Shown: positions 24,984 to 35,213 of the stretch, piece after piece
Numbering within the stretch: position 1 is the stretch's first letter
Layout of the letters: every line of letters begins with the position of its first letter
Source of the DNA: Prado023 sp964418695
Lineage (GTDB): Bacteria > Actinomycetota > Actinomycetes > S36-B12 > CAIYMF01
Reading direction: 5' to 3'
DNA: 64,000 nt
NCBI GenBank assembly: GCA_964418695.1
Contig: CAYQMN010000010.1
Location: 1-64,000, forward strand
Notes under the pieces: model-generated
Told to the model about the DNA's origin: nothing
What the model saw: only the letters and a program-made list of their open reading frames with translations
The model's database searches: none
Program-made: the position numbers and the translations under genes

Positions 24984-25004
24984 CCGCCCGACTCAGGAGG
25001 ACCG

Positions 25005-25394
25005 ATGTACCCCGAGGATCTGCGCTACACGGCCGAGCACGAGTGGGTGCGGCGCGAGGGTGGCGCTCTGCTGCGGTTCGGGATCACGGACTTCGCCTCG
25101 GAGTCCCTGGGCGACGTGGTGTTCGTGCAGCTGCCCGAGGCCGGCGACGAGCTGAGCGCGGGTGCGTCCTGCGGCGAGGTGGAGTCGACGAAGTCGGTCA
25201 GCGACCTCTACGCCCCGGTCAACGGCATCGTGGTCGAGTCCAACTCCGAGCTGGAGGCGTCGCCGGACCTGGTCAACTCCGACGCGTACGGCCAGGGCTG
25301 GATGGTCCTGGTGGAGTGCGCCTCGGAGCAGGCGGCCGAGGCCGCATGGGAAGGCCTGCTCAACGCCGAGCAGTACTCCGCCGCTGTCGACTGA
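25005..25394 (+). CDS. gcvH: Glycine cleavage system H protein
   Basis: 129 aa, full length. It carries the aminomethyl group between GcvP and GcvT on a lipoyl arm. The lipoylated lysine is Lys63 in GEVESTKSVSDLYAP, and the N-terminus YTAEHEWV is the family hallmark. AGGAGG lies 7 nt before the ATG. It is placed after the DUF881 cluster, as Rv1826 is in M. tuberculosis. gcvP lies 2.8 kb downstream on the same strand, whereas gcvT is not in the window. Confidence 0.97.
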   Translation: MYPEDLRYTAEHEWVRREGGALLRFGITDFASESLGDVVFVQLPEAGDELSAGASCGEVESTKSVSDLYAPVNGIVVESNSELEASPDLVNSDAYGQGWMVLVECASEQAAEAAWEGLLNAEQYSAAVD

Positions 25395-25441
25395 CCCGCG
25401 CCAGCGCAGCGCGTTTCCGTACTTTCACTCTCACGCTGGGG

Positions 25442-25472
25442 TTGACCCCTGCCCGAGGCCGCGCGATAGGTT
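25442..25472 (+). promoter_or_regulatory. Sigma70-type promoter upstream of the FHA gene
   Basis: TTGACC (25442-25447) and TAGGTT (25467-25472), 19 nt apart; GATAGG at 25465 would give 17 nt. It lies ~140 bp before the FHA-protein start, within the 217-bp gap after gcvH, so the FHA/merR pair can be transcribed separately from gcvH. Confidence 0.5.
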
Positions 25473-25611
25473 TCTGCCCTGGGTGAACCTCGACTTCAGG
25501 TCGAGTCGCCCAGCGCAGTTCCGACCAGTCACCAGCACCCGTCCTGGACCGGCGCCTGCGGCGGACCCAGGTCCGCCCGGCCCGGGCAGCGGCCGACCGA
25601 ATGGAGTCGCA

Positions 25612-26094
25612 GTGGTCCGCAAATGCGCCCGGTGCGGCAGCGAGGCCTCCGACCTCGCGCGCTTCTGCAGCAACTGCGGCACGCCGCTGGCCGAAGCGCT
25701 GGACACCCCGGAGGACGCCACCGGAAAGCTCGAGATCCCGGTGTCCAGCACCGGTCCGCTCGGGCCGGTGCTCGGCCAAGGGGCGCCGCCGGGGACGGCC
25801 GTGCTCATCGTGCGGCGCGGGCCCAGCGAGGGGACGACCCTGCATCTGAGCAGCGACCTCACCCGGATCGGCCGGTCCGACGAGTCCGACATCGTCCTGG
25901 ACGACGTGACCGTGTCCCGCCACCATGCGGAGGTGACGCGCAACGCCTCGGGCTGGGGACTGCGCGACGCCGGCTCGCTGAACGGCACCTACGTCAACCG
26001 CGAGCGGATCGACTACATCCAGCTCTCCGGCGGGGACGAGGTCCAGATCGGCAAGTACCGGTTCCTCTTCCTGGCCGGGGAGGTGCGCCCGTGA
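25612..26094 (+). CDS. FHA-domain protein with N-terminal zinc ribbon (GarA position)
   Basis: 160 aa. Residues 5-22 form a zinc-ribbon (CARC...CSNC; Cys5, Cys8, Cys19, Cys22). Residues ~80-155 form an FHA domain with all phosphothreonine-binding landmarks: IGRSDESD, SRHHAEV and NGTYVN. By synteny it is the counterpart of mycobacterial GarA (Rv1827), which binds and inhibits 2-oxoglutarate-metabolising enzymes until phosphorylated on an N-terminal ETTS motif by PknB/PknG. That ETTS motif is absent here, and a zinc ribbon takes its place. Target enzymes and kinase control are therefore uncertain. The GTG at 25612 has GGAG 5 nt upstream; it overlaps the next start. Confidence 0.85.
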   Translation: MVRKCARCGSEASDLARFCSNCGTPLAEALDTPEDATGKLEIPVSSTGPLGPVLGQGAPPGTAVLIVRRGPSEGTTLHLSSDLTRIGRSDESDIVLDDVTVSRHHAEVTRNASGWGLRDAGSLNGTYVNRERIDYIQLSGGDEVQIGKYRFLFLAGEVRP

Positions 26095-26828
26095 GCGCTC
26101 AGCCCGCCACCGACGGCCTGCTGAGCATCGGCGAGGTGCTTCACCTGCTCAAGGCGGACTTTCCCGACGTCAGCCTGTCCAAGATCCGCTACCTCGAGGG
26201 TGAGGGTCTGGTCGAGCCGCAGCGCACGTCGTCGGGGTACCGCAAGTTCACCCGCGTGGACGTCGACCGGCTGGCCTACGTGCTGCGCATGCAGCGCGAC
26301 CACTACCTGCCGTTGAAGGTGATCCGCGAGCACCTGGACAAGCTCGACCGGGGCATGGCCCCGCCGCCGCTGGACGCCCAGGATCCCGCGCCCCGCCCGG
26401 TGGTGGTCGTCGCCGGCCAGCCGGAGGCCGAGGACCTGGCGCCGGACCCCGCCGAGCTGCGCCTGTCCCGCCGGGAGCTGCTGGAGGAGAGCGGGCTGAG
26501 CAGCGACACCCTGCGCGAGCTGGAGTCGTTCAACCTCGTCGCGCCGGTCCCCGGCTGCGCCCAGTACGACGCGATGGCTCTTCAGGTGGCCCGGCTGGCC
26601 AGGGATCTGTCCGAATACGGGTTCGGGCCGCGGCACCTGCGGCCGTTCCGGCTGGCCGTGGACCGCGAGCTCGCGCTGGTCGAGCAGGTGGTCAAGCCGA
26701 TCGCGCGCGGCCAGCAGCAGGACTCGATGGCCCGCGCGGAGGAGACCGCCCGCACGATCGCCGCCCTCAACCTCCAGCTGCACGTGACCCTGCTCAAGAT
26801 GGGCCTGCCGAGCACCGTCGGCCGCTGA
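26091..26828 (+). CDS. ftsR: MerR-family regulator, FtsR/Rv1828-like
   Basis: 245 aa. N-terminal MerR helix-turn-helix (LLSIGEVLHLLKADFPDVSLSKIRYLEGEGLVEPQRTSSGYRKFT), a second helical segment and a ~100-residue C-terminal region with a second winged-helix-like part. The order FHA protein-merR-bifunctional nuclease-merR matches M. tuberculosis Rv1827-Rv1830. The C. glutamicum homologue FtsR activates ftsZ. The GTG overlaps the stop of the FHA gene (GTGA), so it is translationally coupled. Confidence 0.82.
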   Translation: MSAQPATDGLLSIGEVLHLLKADFPDVSLSKIRYLEGEGLVEPQRTSSGYRKFTRVDVDRLAYVLRMQRDHYLPLKVIREHLDKLDRGMAPPPLDAQDPAPRPVVVVAGQPEAEDLAPDPAELRLSRRELLEESGLSSDTLRELESFNLVAPVPGCAQYDAMALQVARLARDLSEYGFGPRHLRPFRLAVDRELALVEQVVKPIARGQQQDSMARAEETARTIAALNLQLHVTLLKMGLPSTVGR

Positions 26829-26888
26829 CCCGCGCGCCGCCCGGCTCTCTGCCGGGCTCGTTGCCGGGCCGGTCTCCGGGCTCGGGTC

Positions 26889-26894
26889 TACGCT
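26889..26894 (+). promoter_or_regulatory. -10 hexamer TACGCT, leaderless start of the bifunctional nuclease gene
   Basis: TACGCT ends 7 nt before the ATG at 26902. The intervening GGGCCGC offers no Shine-Dalgarno spacing. The nearest -35-like element (TTGCCG at 26861) is too far for a standard promoter, so the -10 element is the main evidence. Confidence 0.5.
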
Positions 26895-26901
26895 GGGCCG
26901 C

Positions 26902-27393
26902 ATGGAGGGCTTCGTCGCGGTCGAGGTCGTGGGTGTGCGCGTCGAGATGTCCTCCAACTCGCCCTTGGTGCTAGTGCGCGGACCCGGTGACCTCGTCCTG
27001 CCCATCTGGATCGGACCGGGGGAGGCCGCCGCGATCGCGATGGCCCTGCAGGGGGTCGAGCCGCCCCGCCCCCTGACCCACGATCTGTTCGTCGCGGCCC
27101 TTGAGGTGCTCAGCACCCCGCTGACCAGTGTGCGCATCACCCGCTTGGAGGACGGAATCTTCTTCGGCGAGCTGCGGCTGGGTCCGCACGGCAGCACCGT
27201 GATCGACGCCCGGCCCTCGGATGCGATCGCCCTGGCCCTGCGCGCCGGTGCCCCCGTGCTGGTCGCCGACGCCGTGCTGGCCGAGGCGGGGGTGCCGCTG
27301 GACACCAGCGAGCACGACCCGGAGGAGGAAGCCGAGGCAGTCGAGCGCTTCCGCGAGTTCCTCGACTCGGTGGAGCCCCAGGACTTCGAATAG
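26902..27393 (+). CDS. Bifunctional nuclease-family protein (DUF151)
   Basis: 163 aa. It matches the DUF151/BFN family: VVGVRVEMSSNSPLVLVR, LPIWIGPGEAAAIAMALQG, PRPLTHDLF, DARPSDAIALALRAGAPVLVAD. Plant members are bifunctional DNases/RNases; bacterial members (Rv1829) are essential or near-essential but poorly characterised. It lies between two merR genes as in mycobacteria. The acidic C-terminus (EHDPEEEAEAVERF) is typical. The message appears leaderless. Confidence 0.88.
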   Translation: MEGFVAVEVVGVRVEMSSNSPLVLVRGPGDLVLPIWIGPGEAAAIAMALQGVEPPRPLTHDLFVAALEVLSTPLTSVRITRLEDGIFFGELRLGPHGSTVIDARPSDAIALALRAGAPVLVADAVLAEAGVPLDTSEHDPEEEAEAVERFREFLDSVEPQDFE

Positions 27394-27404
27394 CCGTGCT
27401 TGCT

Positions 27405-27425
27405 GGCTCCGATCCGTGCGGGGCT
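27405..27425. repeat. Dispersed 21-bp repeat, copy 1
   Basis: A 21-bp sequence starting GGCTCCGATCCGTG and ending GGGGCT begins 12 nt after the DUF151 stop codon. An identical copy is at 46518-46538, likewise just after a stop codon. Confidence 0.8.
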
Positions 27426-27431
27426 AGTCGT

Positions 27432-27448
27432 ACCTTCAACTTGAGGGT
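27432..27448. promoter_or_regulatory. 17-bp palindrome, probable MerR-type operator
   Basis: ACCTTCAACTTGAGGGT is a near-perfect palindrome (one mismatched pair besides the centre). It lies 35 bp before the -35 hexamer of the downstream merR gene. MerR-family regulators usually bind dyads with TTCAA/TTGAA-like halves, often in their own promoters, so autoregulation or control by the ftsR-like regulator is plausible. Confidence 0.5.
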
Positions 27449-27482
27449 GAGACTTTGCTCCGGCGTGTCGTGGGCGACTGCG

Positions 27483-27511
27483 TTGACGACGGGGGGGTCG
27501 CGGCCTAGTTT
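27483..27511 (+). promoter_or_regulatory. Sigma70-type promoter of the second merR gene
   Basis: TTGACG (27483-27488) and TAGTTT (27506-27511) with 17-nt spacing, one of the best consensus promoters in the window. It gives a leader of ~70 nt before the merR start at 27591. Confidence 0.65.
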
Positions 27512-27590
27512 CCGACGTGGGAATACGACCGATGTAGTTCCAGCCGCGTGACTGCGCTTACGGGTCATGCCACCCACGGAGGACGACGAC

Positions 27591-28154
27591 ATGCCAGCAG
27601 AGGGCAGCGGGTCGCACGACCAGGTGCAGGACGCGCTGTTCGACCTGCCAGAGTCGGTGCACCCCGAGGACGTCGGCTTCCGCGGCCCGGTGGCGTGCAG
27701 CGCCGCGGAGATCACCTACCGGCAGCTGGACTACTGGGCCCGCACCGGGCTGGTCGAGCCCTCCATCCGCCCGGCCTCCGGCTCGGGCACGCAGCGCCTC
27801 TACAGCTTCCGCGACATCCTGGTCCTCAAGGTCGTCAAGCGACTGCTGGACACCGGCGTCTCGCTGCACAACATCCGCACCGCCGTCGGTCACCTGCGGG
27901 CCCGCGGGGTCGACGACCTGGCGACCCTGACGCTGATGAGCGACGGGGCAAGCGTCTACGAGTGCACCAGCGAGGACGAGGTGATCGACCTGGTCCGCGG
28001 CGGCCAGGGCGTCTTCGGCATCGCGGTGGGCAAGGTGTGGGCCGAGGTCGAGGGCACGCTGATGAACCTGCCGGCGGAGCGTTCCACCGGCGTGGTGCCG
28101 GTGCCCGCCGACGACGAGCTCAGCGCCCGCCGTCAGCGCCGCCAGACCGGCTGA
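27591..28154 (+). CDS. MerR-family regulator, Rv1830-like
   Basis: 187 aa. A MerR-type DNA-binding domain sits at residues ~35-105 (AAEITYRQLDYWARTGLVEPSIRP, RLYSFRDILVLKVVKRLLDTGVSLHNIRTAV), followed by a ~70-residue effector-like domain (VYECTSEDEVIDLVRGGQGVFGIAVGKVWAEVEG). It corresponds by position to M. tuberculosis Rv1830. The start is ATG 27591, since GGAGG lies 8 nt upstream; an ATG at 27567 has none. The promoter and palindrome upstream indicate independent, possibly autoregulated, expression. gcvP follows after 44 nt with its own hexamer. Confidence 0.85.
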   Translation: MPAEGSGSHDQVQDALFDLPESVHPEDVGFRGPVACSAAEITYRQLDYWARTGLVEPSIRPASGSGTQRLYSFRDILVLKVVKRLLDTGVSLHNIRTAVGHLRARGVDDLATLTLMSDGASVYECTSEDEVIDLVRGGQGVFGIAVGKVWAEVEGTLMNLPAERSTGVVPVPADDELSARRQRRQTG

Positions 28155-28186
28155 CGCACGCCCCCGGGGAAGCCCCGGCGCGCGGT

Positions 28187-28192
28187 TAGGGT
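28187..28192 (+). promoter_or_regulatory. -10 hexamer TAGGGT of gcvP, leaderless
   Basis: TAGGGT is followed by TTGGTC and the GTG at 28199. There is no Shine-Dalgarno. The 44-nt gap from the upstream gene is too short for a glycine riboswitch, the element that often controls gcv genes. Confidence 0.6.
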
Positions 28193-28198
28193 TTGGTC

Positions 28199-31156
<2,958 letters not shown>

Positions 31157-31160
31157 ACGA

Positions 31161-31200
31161 CGAGTCCCTCGGCGCACCCGTCAGCGCGCCGAGGGACTCG
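31161..31200. terminator. Bidirectional hairpin between gcvP and the PTS gene
   Basis: A 15-bp perfect inverted repeat: CGAGTCCCTCGGCGC (31161-31175) and GCGCCGAGGGACTCG (31186-31200) with a 10-nt loop. It lies between two convergent genes, 5 nt after the gcvP stop and 8 nt from the end of the PTS gene, so it can serve both. Confidence 0.85.
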
Positions 31201-31207
31201 GGTCCGA

Positions 31208-32650
31208 TCAGCTCGTGGCGCCCCCTGCGCCTTGGTCGGGCGCAGGCTGCGCGCCCGCGCCGGGGTGGTGCGCCACGTACTCCGCGTGCTCCCGCTCGGT
31301 CTGGGCGGCCAGCTCGGCGGCAGCGGCCTCGGCGTCGAGGTGCGCCTGATGCGCTTCGTCCTCCGCAGCCTTGGCCATCTGGTCCATCTTCCGGATGAAC
31401 GGGTAGTAGATCAGCACGGCGCACGCCATGATGAACACCTGCATGAGGGCCGCCCGGGGACCGCCGACGATCCAGCCGGAGATGATCGGCGGGGTCGTCC
31501 ACGGGGCCAGCACGCCGGTGTAGAGCGGCACGAGACCCGTGGCCAGGCAGAAGTACTGGAAGAGCGCAGCGGCGACCGGGACGAACACGAACGGGACGAA
31601 CATGATCGGGTTCACGACGATCGGCGTGCCGAAGAGGACCGGCTCGTTGATGTTGAAGAAGGCCGGGCCGGCGCTGAGCTTGCCCAGTGTCTTGTACTGC
31701 GCCGAGCGAGCCCGCATCAGCATGTACATGACCACGCCGATGGTGATGCCGGCGCCGGTCATCGTGACGCCCTGATCCAGGAACTGCTGGGTCACGATGG
31801 CGCCGCCGTTCTCCACGGTCAGGGCCTGCCCGGAGTCCAGGATCTGCTGGTTGGCCACGGAGTTGGCGGTCAGCAGCGGGGTGACGATGCCGCCGATGAT
31901 GCTGCCGCCGTGCACGCCGAAGAACCACAGGAACGAGATGAGGAAGGCGATGACCACAGCCCCGCCCAGCGAGTCGGTGATTCCCTGCAGCGGGGTCTGG
32001 ATCGTCTGGTAGATCCAGTCGGGAACGGTCGTGTCGTAGTGCTGCATGACGCCCCAGATCACCGTGGCCGCGGTGATGATGACGGTGCCGGGCAGCAGCG
32101 CGGTGAACGAGTTGACGACCGCGGGCGGGACGCCGTCGGGCATCTTGATGTAGAGGTCTCGGTCGAGGAACCAGTTGTAGATCACGCCCACCAGCTCGCC
32201 GACGATGATCGCCAGGATGATGCCCTTGGATCCGGTCCACTCCATCGGGATCGCGCCGGTGACGATCTCACCGCTCTCGGGGGCCACGACGTAGAGGTTG
32301 AGCAGGAGGATGTAGGTGCAGGCCGCGAAGACGGCGGGCACCAGCGGATCGTGCCCGGCCTCCTTCACGTAGTAGTACGCGATGCCGAGGCAGGCGACCA
32401 GGCCGATGACGTTGAACGTCGCCGCGTAGGCCTGGTTCAGCCAGGGCGTCAGGCCGATGTCGGCGAACCAGGACGAGACCCCGGGGATGGGGAAGTTGGC
32501 CAAGAGCAGGAAGACCGAGCCGACGATCGTCAGCGGCATGATCACGACCATGCCGGAGCGCAGCGCCATGATCGGCCGCAGGCTGGTGAATCTGGATACC
32601 TGCGGGAGGATCGCCTCGGTCAGTCTCTCGGTGAACGTCGTCTCGGACAT
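31208..32650 (-). CDS. PTS EIIC, lactose/cellobiose family, with extended tail
   Basis: 480 aa. Polytopic EIIC permease of the CelB type: VSRFTSLRPIMALRSGMVVIMPLTIVGSVFLLLANFP, FLISFLWFFGVHGGSIIGGIVTPLL, FNINEPVLFGTPIVVNP. The last ~65 residues form a charged Ala/Glu/Gln-rich helix (AKAAEDEAHQAHLDAEAAAAELAAQTER) and a Pro/Gly tail not typical of the family. The start is ATG 32650, with GGGAGGGCAGGG just upstream. No EIIA, EIIB, HPr or EI gene lies nearby, so phosphorylation partners must come from elsewhere. It faces away from a TIM-barrel gene with which it may share an operator. Confidence 0.9.
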   Translation of the reverse strand: MSETTFTERLTEAILPQVSRFTSLRPIMALRSGMVVIMPLTIVGSVFLLLANFPIPGVSSWFADIGLTPWLNQAYAATFNVIGLVACLGIAYYYVKEAGHDPLVPAVFAACTYILLLNLYVVAPESGEIVTGAIPMEWTGSKGIILAIIVGELVGVIYNWFLDRDLYIKMPDGVPPAVVNSFTALLPGTVIITAATVIWGVMQHYDTTVPDWIYQTIQTPLQGITDSLGGAVVIAFLISFLWFFGVHGGSIIGGIVTPLLTANSVANQQILDSGQALTVENGGAIVTQQFLDQGVTMTGAGITIGVVMYMLMRARSAQYKTLGKLSAGPAFFNINEPVLFGTPIVVNPIMFVPFVFVPVAAALFQYFCLATGLVPLYTGVLAPWTTPPIISGWIVGGPRAALMQVFIMACAVLIYYPFIRKMDQMAKAAEDEAHQAHLDAEAAAAELAAQTEREHAEYVAHHPGAGAQPAPDQGAGGATS

Positions 32651-32720
32651 CAGTCCCTGCCCTCCCTGGACCGGTCGACGGCCAACACACCGTTGCTGCG
32701 TGGTGTCGACCCGGTGATGA

Positions 32721-32741
32721 GCGAAGGGTCGATCCCTTCGC
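32721..32741. promoter_or_regulatory. Inverted repeat in the PTS/TIM-barrel divergent region
   Basis: GCGAAGGG and CCCTTCGC (8-bp arms, 5-nt centre TCGAT) in the 253-bp gap between the divergent genes. Its position, about 70 bp upstream of the PTS start, suits an operator for a regulator controlling both genes. Confidence 0.5.
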
Positions 32742-32890
32742 ATGTGGCGTAGCGCCTCTCACCTTGGGGCACGTCATGCCGATGTCGCCCGGCGGGGTCC
32801 GACGCAGTCCACCATTCAGATTCCGCGAATGCGGAAGTGCCTTCGGGCGTAGCAATGACGACCCGACGCGCGTGGCTGTCCTGGCAGTCC

Positions 32891-32896
32891 TACGTT
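32891..32896 (+). promoter_or_regulatory. -10 hexamer TACGTT, leaderless start
   Basis: TACGTT is followed by CGAGGTC and the ATG at 32904. The 7-nt gap puts the transcription start on or next to the ATG, and there is no usable Shine-Dalgarno. Confidence 0.55.
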
Positions 32897-32903
32897 CGAG
32901 GTC

Positions 32904-33833
32904 ATGCCGAAGAGACTTCTCGACACCACCGCCAGCGATCTTGCCACCTATTCGCGCGCGGACAAGCTCGCTGCGATCCGCGGCAGTGAGGGGCGCACCC
33001 TCGCAGCGGAGATCGTCACCCCGCTGCATCCGCTGTTGGGCGATGTGAGCAATCCGGAGTTGGCCGCCAGTCAGGGCGCGGACATCGTGATCCTCAACGG
33101 ATTCGACGTCCTCGCTCCGATGGTGGCCGGGGTCCCTGCCGCGAGCCCGGACGAGGTCGTGCGCGCCATCAAGAGGCTCACCGGGTGCATGGTTGCCGTG
33201 AACCTCGAGCCGATCGATCCCGACGCCGACCTCGAGACGTCCACCGACTTCGACCCCGCCGCGGCCGGTGGCCGACTGGCGACCCCCGAGACCGCGCGGC
33301 GCGCGGCCGAGCTGGGAGTGGACGCGATCGTGCTCACCGGCAACCCGGGGATGGGCGTCACCAACGCCTCCCTGGTGCGCGCCACGGCGTCCACCCGTGC
33401 GGCCGTGGGCGAGGACGTCATCATCATCTCCGGCAAGATGCACGCGGCAGGCAGCGTGAGCGAGGCGGGGTCGGCGATCATCGACGACGAGACCATCGCG
33501 GCGTTCGTGGCGGCGGGTTCGGACGTGGTGCTGCTGCCCGCGCCCGGGACCGTGCCGGGCTGCCACGAGGCGCAGGTCCGCGGGTGGGTGGAGGCCGCGC
33601 ATCGCGCCGGGGCCTTGACGATGACCGCGATCGGCACGTCTCAGGAGTCCGCCGACGTCGCCACCATCCGCGCGATGGCGCTGATGGCCAAGATGACCGG
33701 GACCGACATCCATCACCTGGGCGACGGCGCCTACTCGGGAGTCGCGCTCCCGGAGAACCTGGCCGCCTACAGCATGGTCATCCGTGGTCGCCGCCACGCC
33801 TACCGCCGAATGGCGATGTCCCCCCTGCGCTGA
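32904..33833 (+). CDS. TIM-barrel protein of unknown function, PTS-associated (DUF7916-like)
   Basis: 309 aa. Alternating beta/alpha pattern of a phosphate-binding TIM barrel: DTTASDLATYSRADKLAAIRGSEGRTLAAE, GADIVILNGFDVLAP, GCMVAVNLEP, GVDAIVLTGNPGMGV, GEDVIIISGKMHAAGS, VVLLPAPGTVPG. I believe this is the family now called DUF7916, found beside PTS permeases and sometimes misannotated as a HAD hydrolase. No enzymatic function is established. Divergent placement from the lone EIIC here repeats that association. A role in handling the imported phospho-sugar is an inference only. Confidence 0.7.
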   Translation: MPKRLLDTTASDLATYSRADKLAAIRGSEGRTLAAEIVTPLHPLLGDVSNPELAASQGADIVILNGFDVLAPMVAGVPAASPDEVVRAIKRLTGCMVAVNLEPIDPDADLETSTDFDPAAAGGRLATPETARRAAELGVDAIVLTGNPGMGVTNASLVRATASTRAAVGEDVIIISGKMHAAGSVSEAGSAIIDDETIAAFVAAGSDVVLLPAPGTVPGCHEAQVRGWVEAAHRAGALTMTAIGTSQESADVATIRAMALMAKMTGTDIHHLGDGAYSGVALPENLAAYSMVIRGRRHAYRRMAMSPLR

Positions 33834-33962
33834 CACGGATCCCGTCGGCCGGTCCCGATCCAGCCCCCACCAACGGGCGAGGACGCAAGGTTCCCCGCGC
33901 GACCATCATCGAGCCGGGCGGTGCCGAACGCGCGAACCCGATTCGCCGCCGGGCGCACGACC

Positions 33963-34550
33963 TCAGCTGCGGCCCTCGGTCTCCTGGATCTCGAAGAGCA
34001 CGTCGGTGGCGGTGCGGCCGGAATCGTCCAGGGCAGCATCCGGGGCGGGCACCGCGCAGTCGGCGCCCTGAGTCTCGCTGCCCATCCAGCGCGCGTGCAG
34101 CACGGGGAACCCGGCCGCCCGCACGGCTGCGACCACGGCGGCATCGTCATCGACGAAAGCCTCGATCCGGTAGCGCCGCGAGACCCGTCGCAGGGTGGCC
34201 ACCTTCGTGATCCGCGCGGGCCGTCGGTCGGCGTCGCCACGCATGTGCAGCGGACCCTCAGGCAGCCCCTGGTCGGCCAGCCAGGTCAGGGTGGCCGACC
34301 GGCAGCGCTCGGGCCGACCGGTCAGGTACATCACCGCGTGCCCGGCCTGGGCAGCCTCGTGGACCGCGCCGATGCCGTCGGGCAGGCCCGGATCCTGCGG
34401 CGCGCTGTCGAAGAACGCTCGCCAGTCCTTGGGTGCCCGGGTCACGTGATGCAGCCGATGGCGGACGTCGGCCAGCACGCCGTCGATGTCGAACACGGTC
34501 ACCGGCGGCAGGGCCGAGTCGCCGGGCGGGACCGGATCGGCGGGGGACAC
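33963..34550 (-). CDS. HAD-superfamily phosphatase-like protein
   Basis: 195 aa. HAD motif I is DIDGVLAD (Asp21, Asp23), motif II is YLTGRPE, and the motif III/IV region includes TKVATLRRV...IEAFVDDDAAVV. This is the acid-phosphatase/polynucleotide-kinase-like subgroup, in which the second Asp acts as acid/base and the two together bind Mg. Substrate unknown. The GTG at 34550 lies 6 nt after a TACGGT hexamer on the minus strand, so the message is leaderless. It is divergent from the hotdog thioesterase with only 93 bp between them. Confidence 0.8.
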   Translation of the reverse strand: MSPADPVPPGDSALPPVTVFDIDGVLADVRHRLHHVTRAPKDWRAFFDSAPQDPGLPDGIGAVHEAAQAGHAVMYLTGRPERCRSATLTWLADQGLPEGPLHMRGDADRRPARITKVATLRRVSRRYRIEAFVDDDAAVVAAVRAAGFPVLHARWMGSETQGADCAVPAPDAALDDSGRTATDVLFEIQETEGRS

Positions 34551-34556
34551 TCGGCG

Positions 34557-34562
34557 ACCGTA
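34557..34562 (-). promoter_or_regulatory. -10 hexamer TACGGT of the HAD gene, leaderless
   Basis: On the minus strand TACGGT, then CGCCGA, then the GTG at 34550. The same hexamer drives the divergent gene at 34631. Confidence 0.6.
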
Positions 34563-34630
34563 CCCCGAGCACCCGGCTCGTGGGCGGCGCCGATTGCTGG
34601 GGCGCTCGGAACGGCCCGTCGCCGCGGCGA

Positions 34631-34636
34631 TACGGT
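34631..34636 (+). promoter_or_regulatory. -10 hexamer TACGGT of the thioesterase gene, leaderless
   Basis: TACGGT, then CGCGGGC (7 nt), then the ATG at 34644. The two divergent -10 boxes are 68 bp apart and identical, so the -35 regions would face each other. Confidence 0.6.
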
Positions 34637-34643
34637 CGCGGGC

Positions 34644-35096
34644 ATGGACTTCAACGACCTCGTCGCCCAGATGCCGACCGCCGTGCCCATGGTAGGGACG
34701 CTGAACATCGAGTTCCTCGAGCTGGCGCCACAGCGGGTGCTGCTGCGCCTGCCCGACCAGCCCGCATACCACAACCACATCGGCGGCCCGCACGCCGGCG
34801 CGATGTTCACGCTGGCCGAGACCGCCACCGGCGCGATCGTCCTGGGGAACTTCGGCCAGCACATGGACCGGGCCGTCCCGCTGGCCGTGGACGCCACGAT
34901 CCGCTACCTGAAGGTCGCGCACGGGGACCTGCTGGCCGAGGCCACGCTGGCCGAGTCGCCCGAGTCGATCCTGGCCACCCTGGATGCCGGCAGCCGCCCG
35001 GAGTTCCGCATCGAGGTCGCCCTGCGCACGGCCGACGGCACGACCACCGGCGAGGCGTCGTTCCTCTGGACCCTCAAGCCCCTGCGCCGCGGCTGA
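34644..35096 (+). CDS. Hotdog-fold thioesterase-like protein (DUF4442 type)
   Basis: 150 aa single hotdog domain: NHIGGPHAGAMFTLAETATGAIVLGNF carries the long central helix, and AVDATIRYLKVAHGDLLAEATL the following strands. Such proteins hydrolyse acyl-CoA or other acyl thioesters. The substrate is unknown. The message appears leaderless from TACGGT. Downstream lies a strong hairpin before the convergent EF-G-like gene. Confidence 0.82.
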   Translation: MDFNDLVAQMPTAVPMVGTLNIEFLELAPQRVLLRLPDQPAYHNHIGGPHAGAMFTLAETATGAIVLGNFGQHMDRAVPLAVDATIRYLKVAHGDLLAEATLAESPESILATLDAGSRPEFRIEVALRTADGTTTGEASFLWTLKPLRRG

Positions 35097-35129
35097 CGCG
35101 ACCCGCGGAAGATCTCAAGCAGGCTGAGG

Positions 35130-35163
35130 GGCACGAATCGGCCGTATGTGGCCGATTCGTGCC
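35130..35163. terminator. Perfect 14-bp hairpin between convergent genes
   Basis: GGCACGAATCGGCC (35130-35143) and GGCCGATTCGTGCC (35150-35163) with a 6-nt loop. A third related unit, TGGCTGATCGG, starts at 35170, 21 bp after the matching TGGCCGATTCG at 35149. It likely terminates transcription from both sides. Confidence 0.8.
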
Positions 35164-35180
35164 AGCGTGTGGCTGATCGG

Positions 35181-35207
35181 ACCCCCGATCGACGCCCGAA
35201 CGGGGGT
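35181..35207. terminator. Second hairpin before the EF-G-like gene end
   Basis: ACCCCCG (35181-35187) and CGGGGGT (35201-35207), 7-bp stem, 13-nt loop, 7 nt from the stop codon of the minus-strand EF-G-like gene. Probably its own terminator. Confidence 0.6.
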
Positions 35208-35213
35208 GAGGCC

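Noticed and set aside
28155..28198. Glycine riboswitch before gcvP
   Set aside because: Only 44 nt between the stop and start codons, and the -10 hexamer adjoins the start, so no leader RNA exists.
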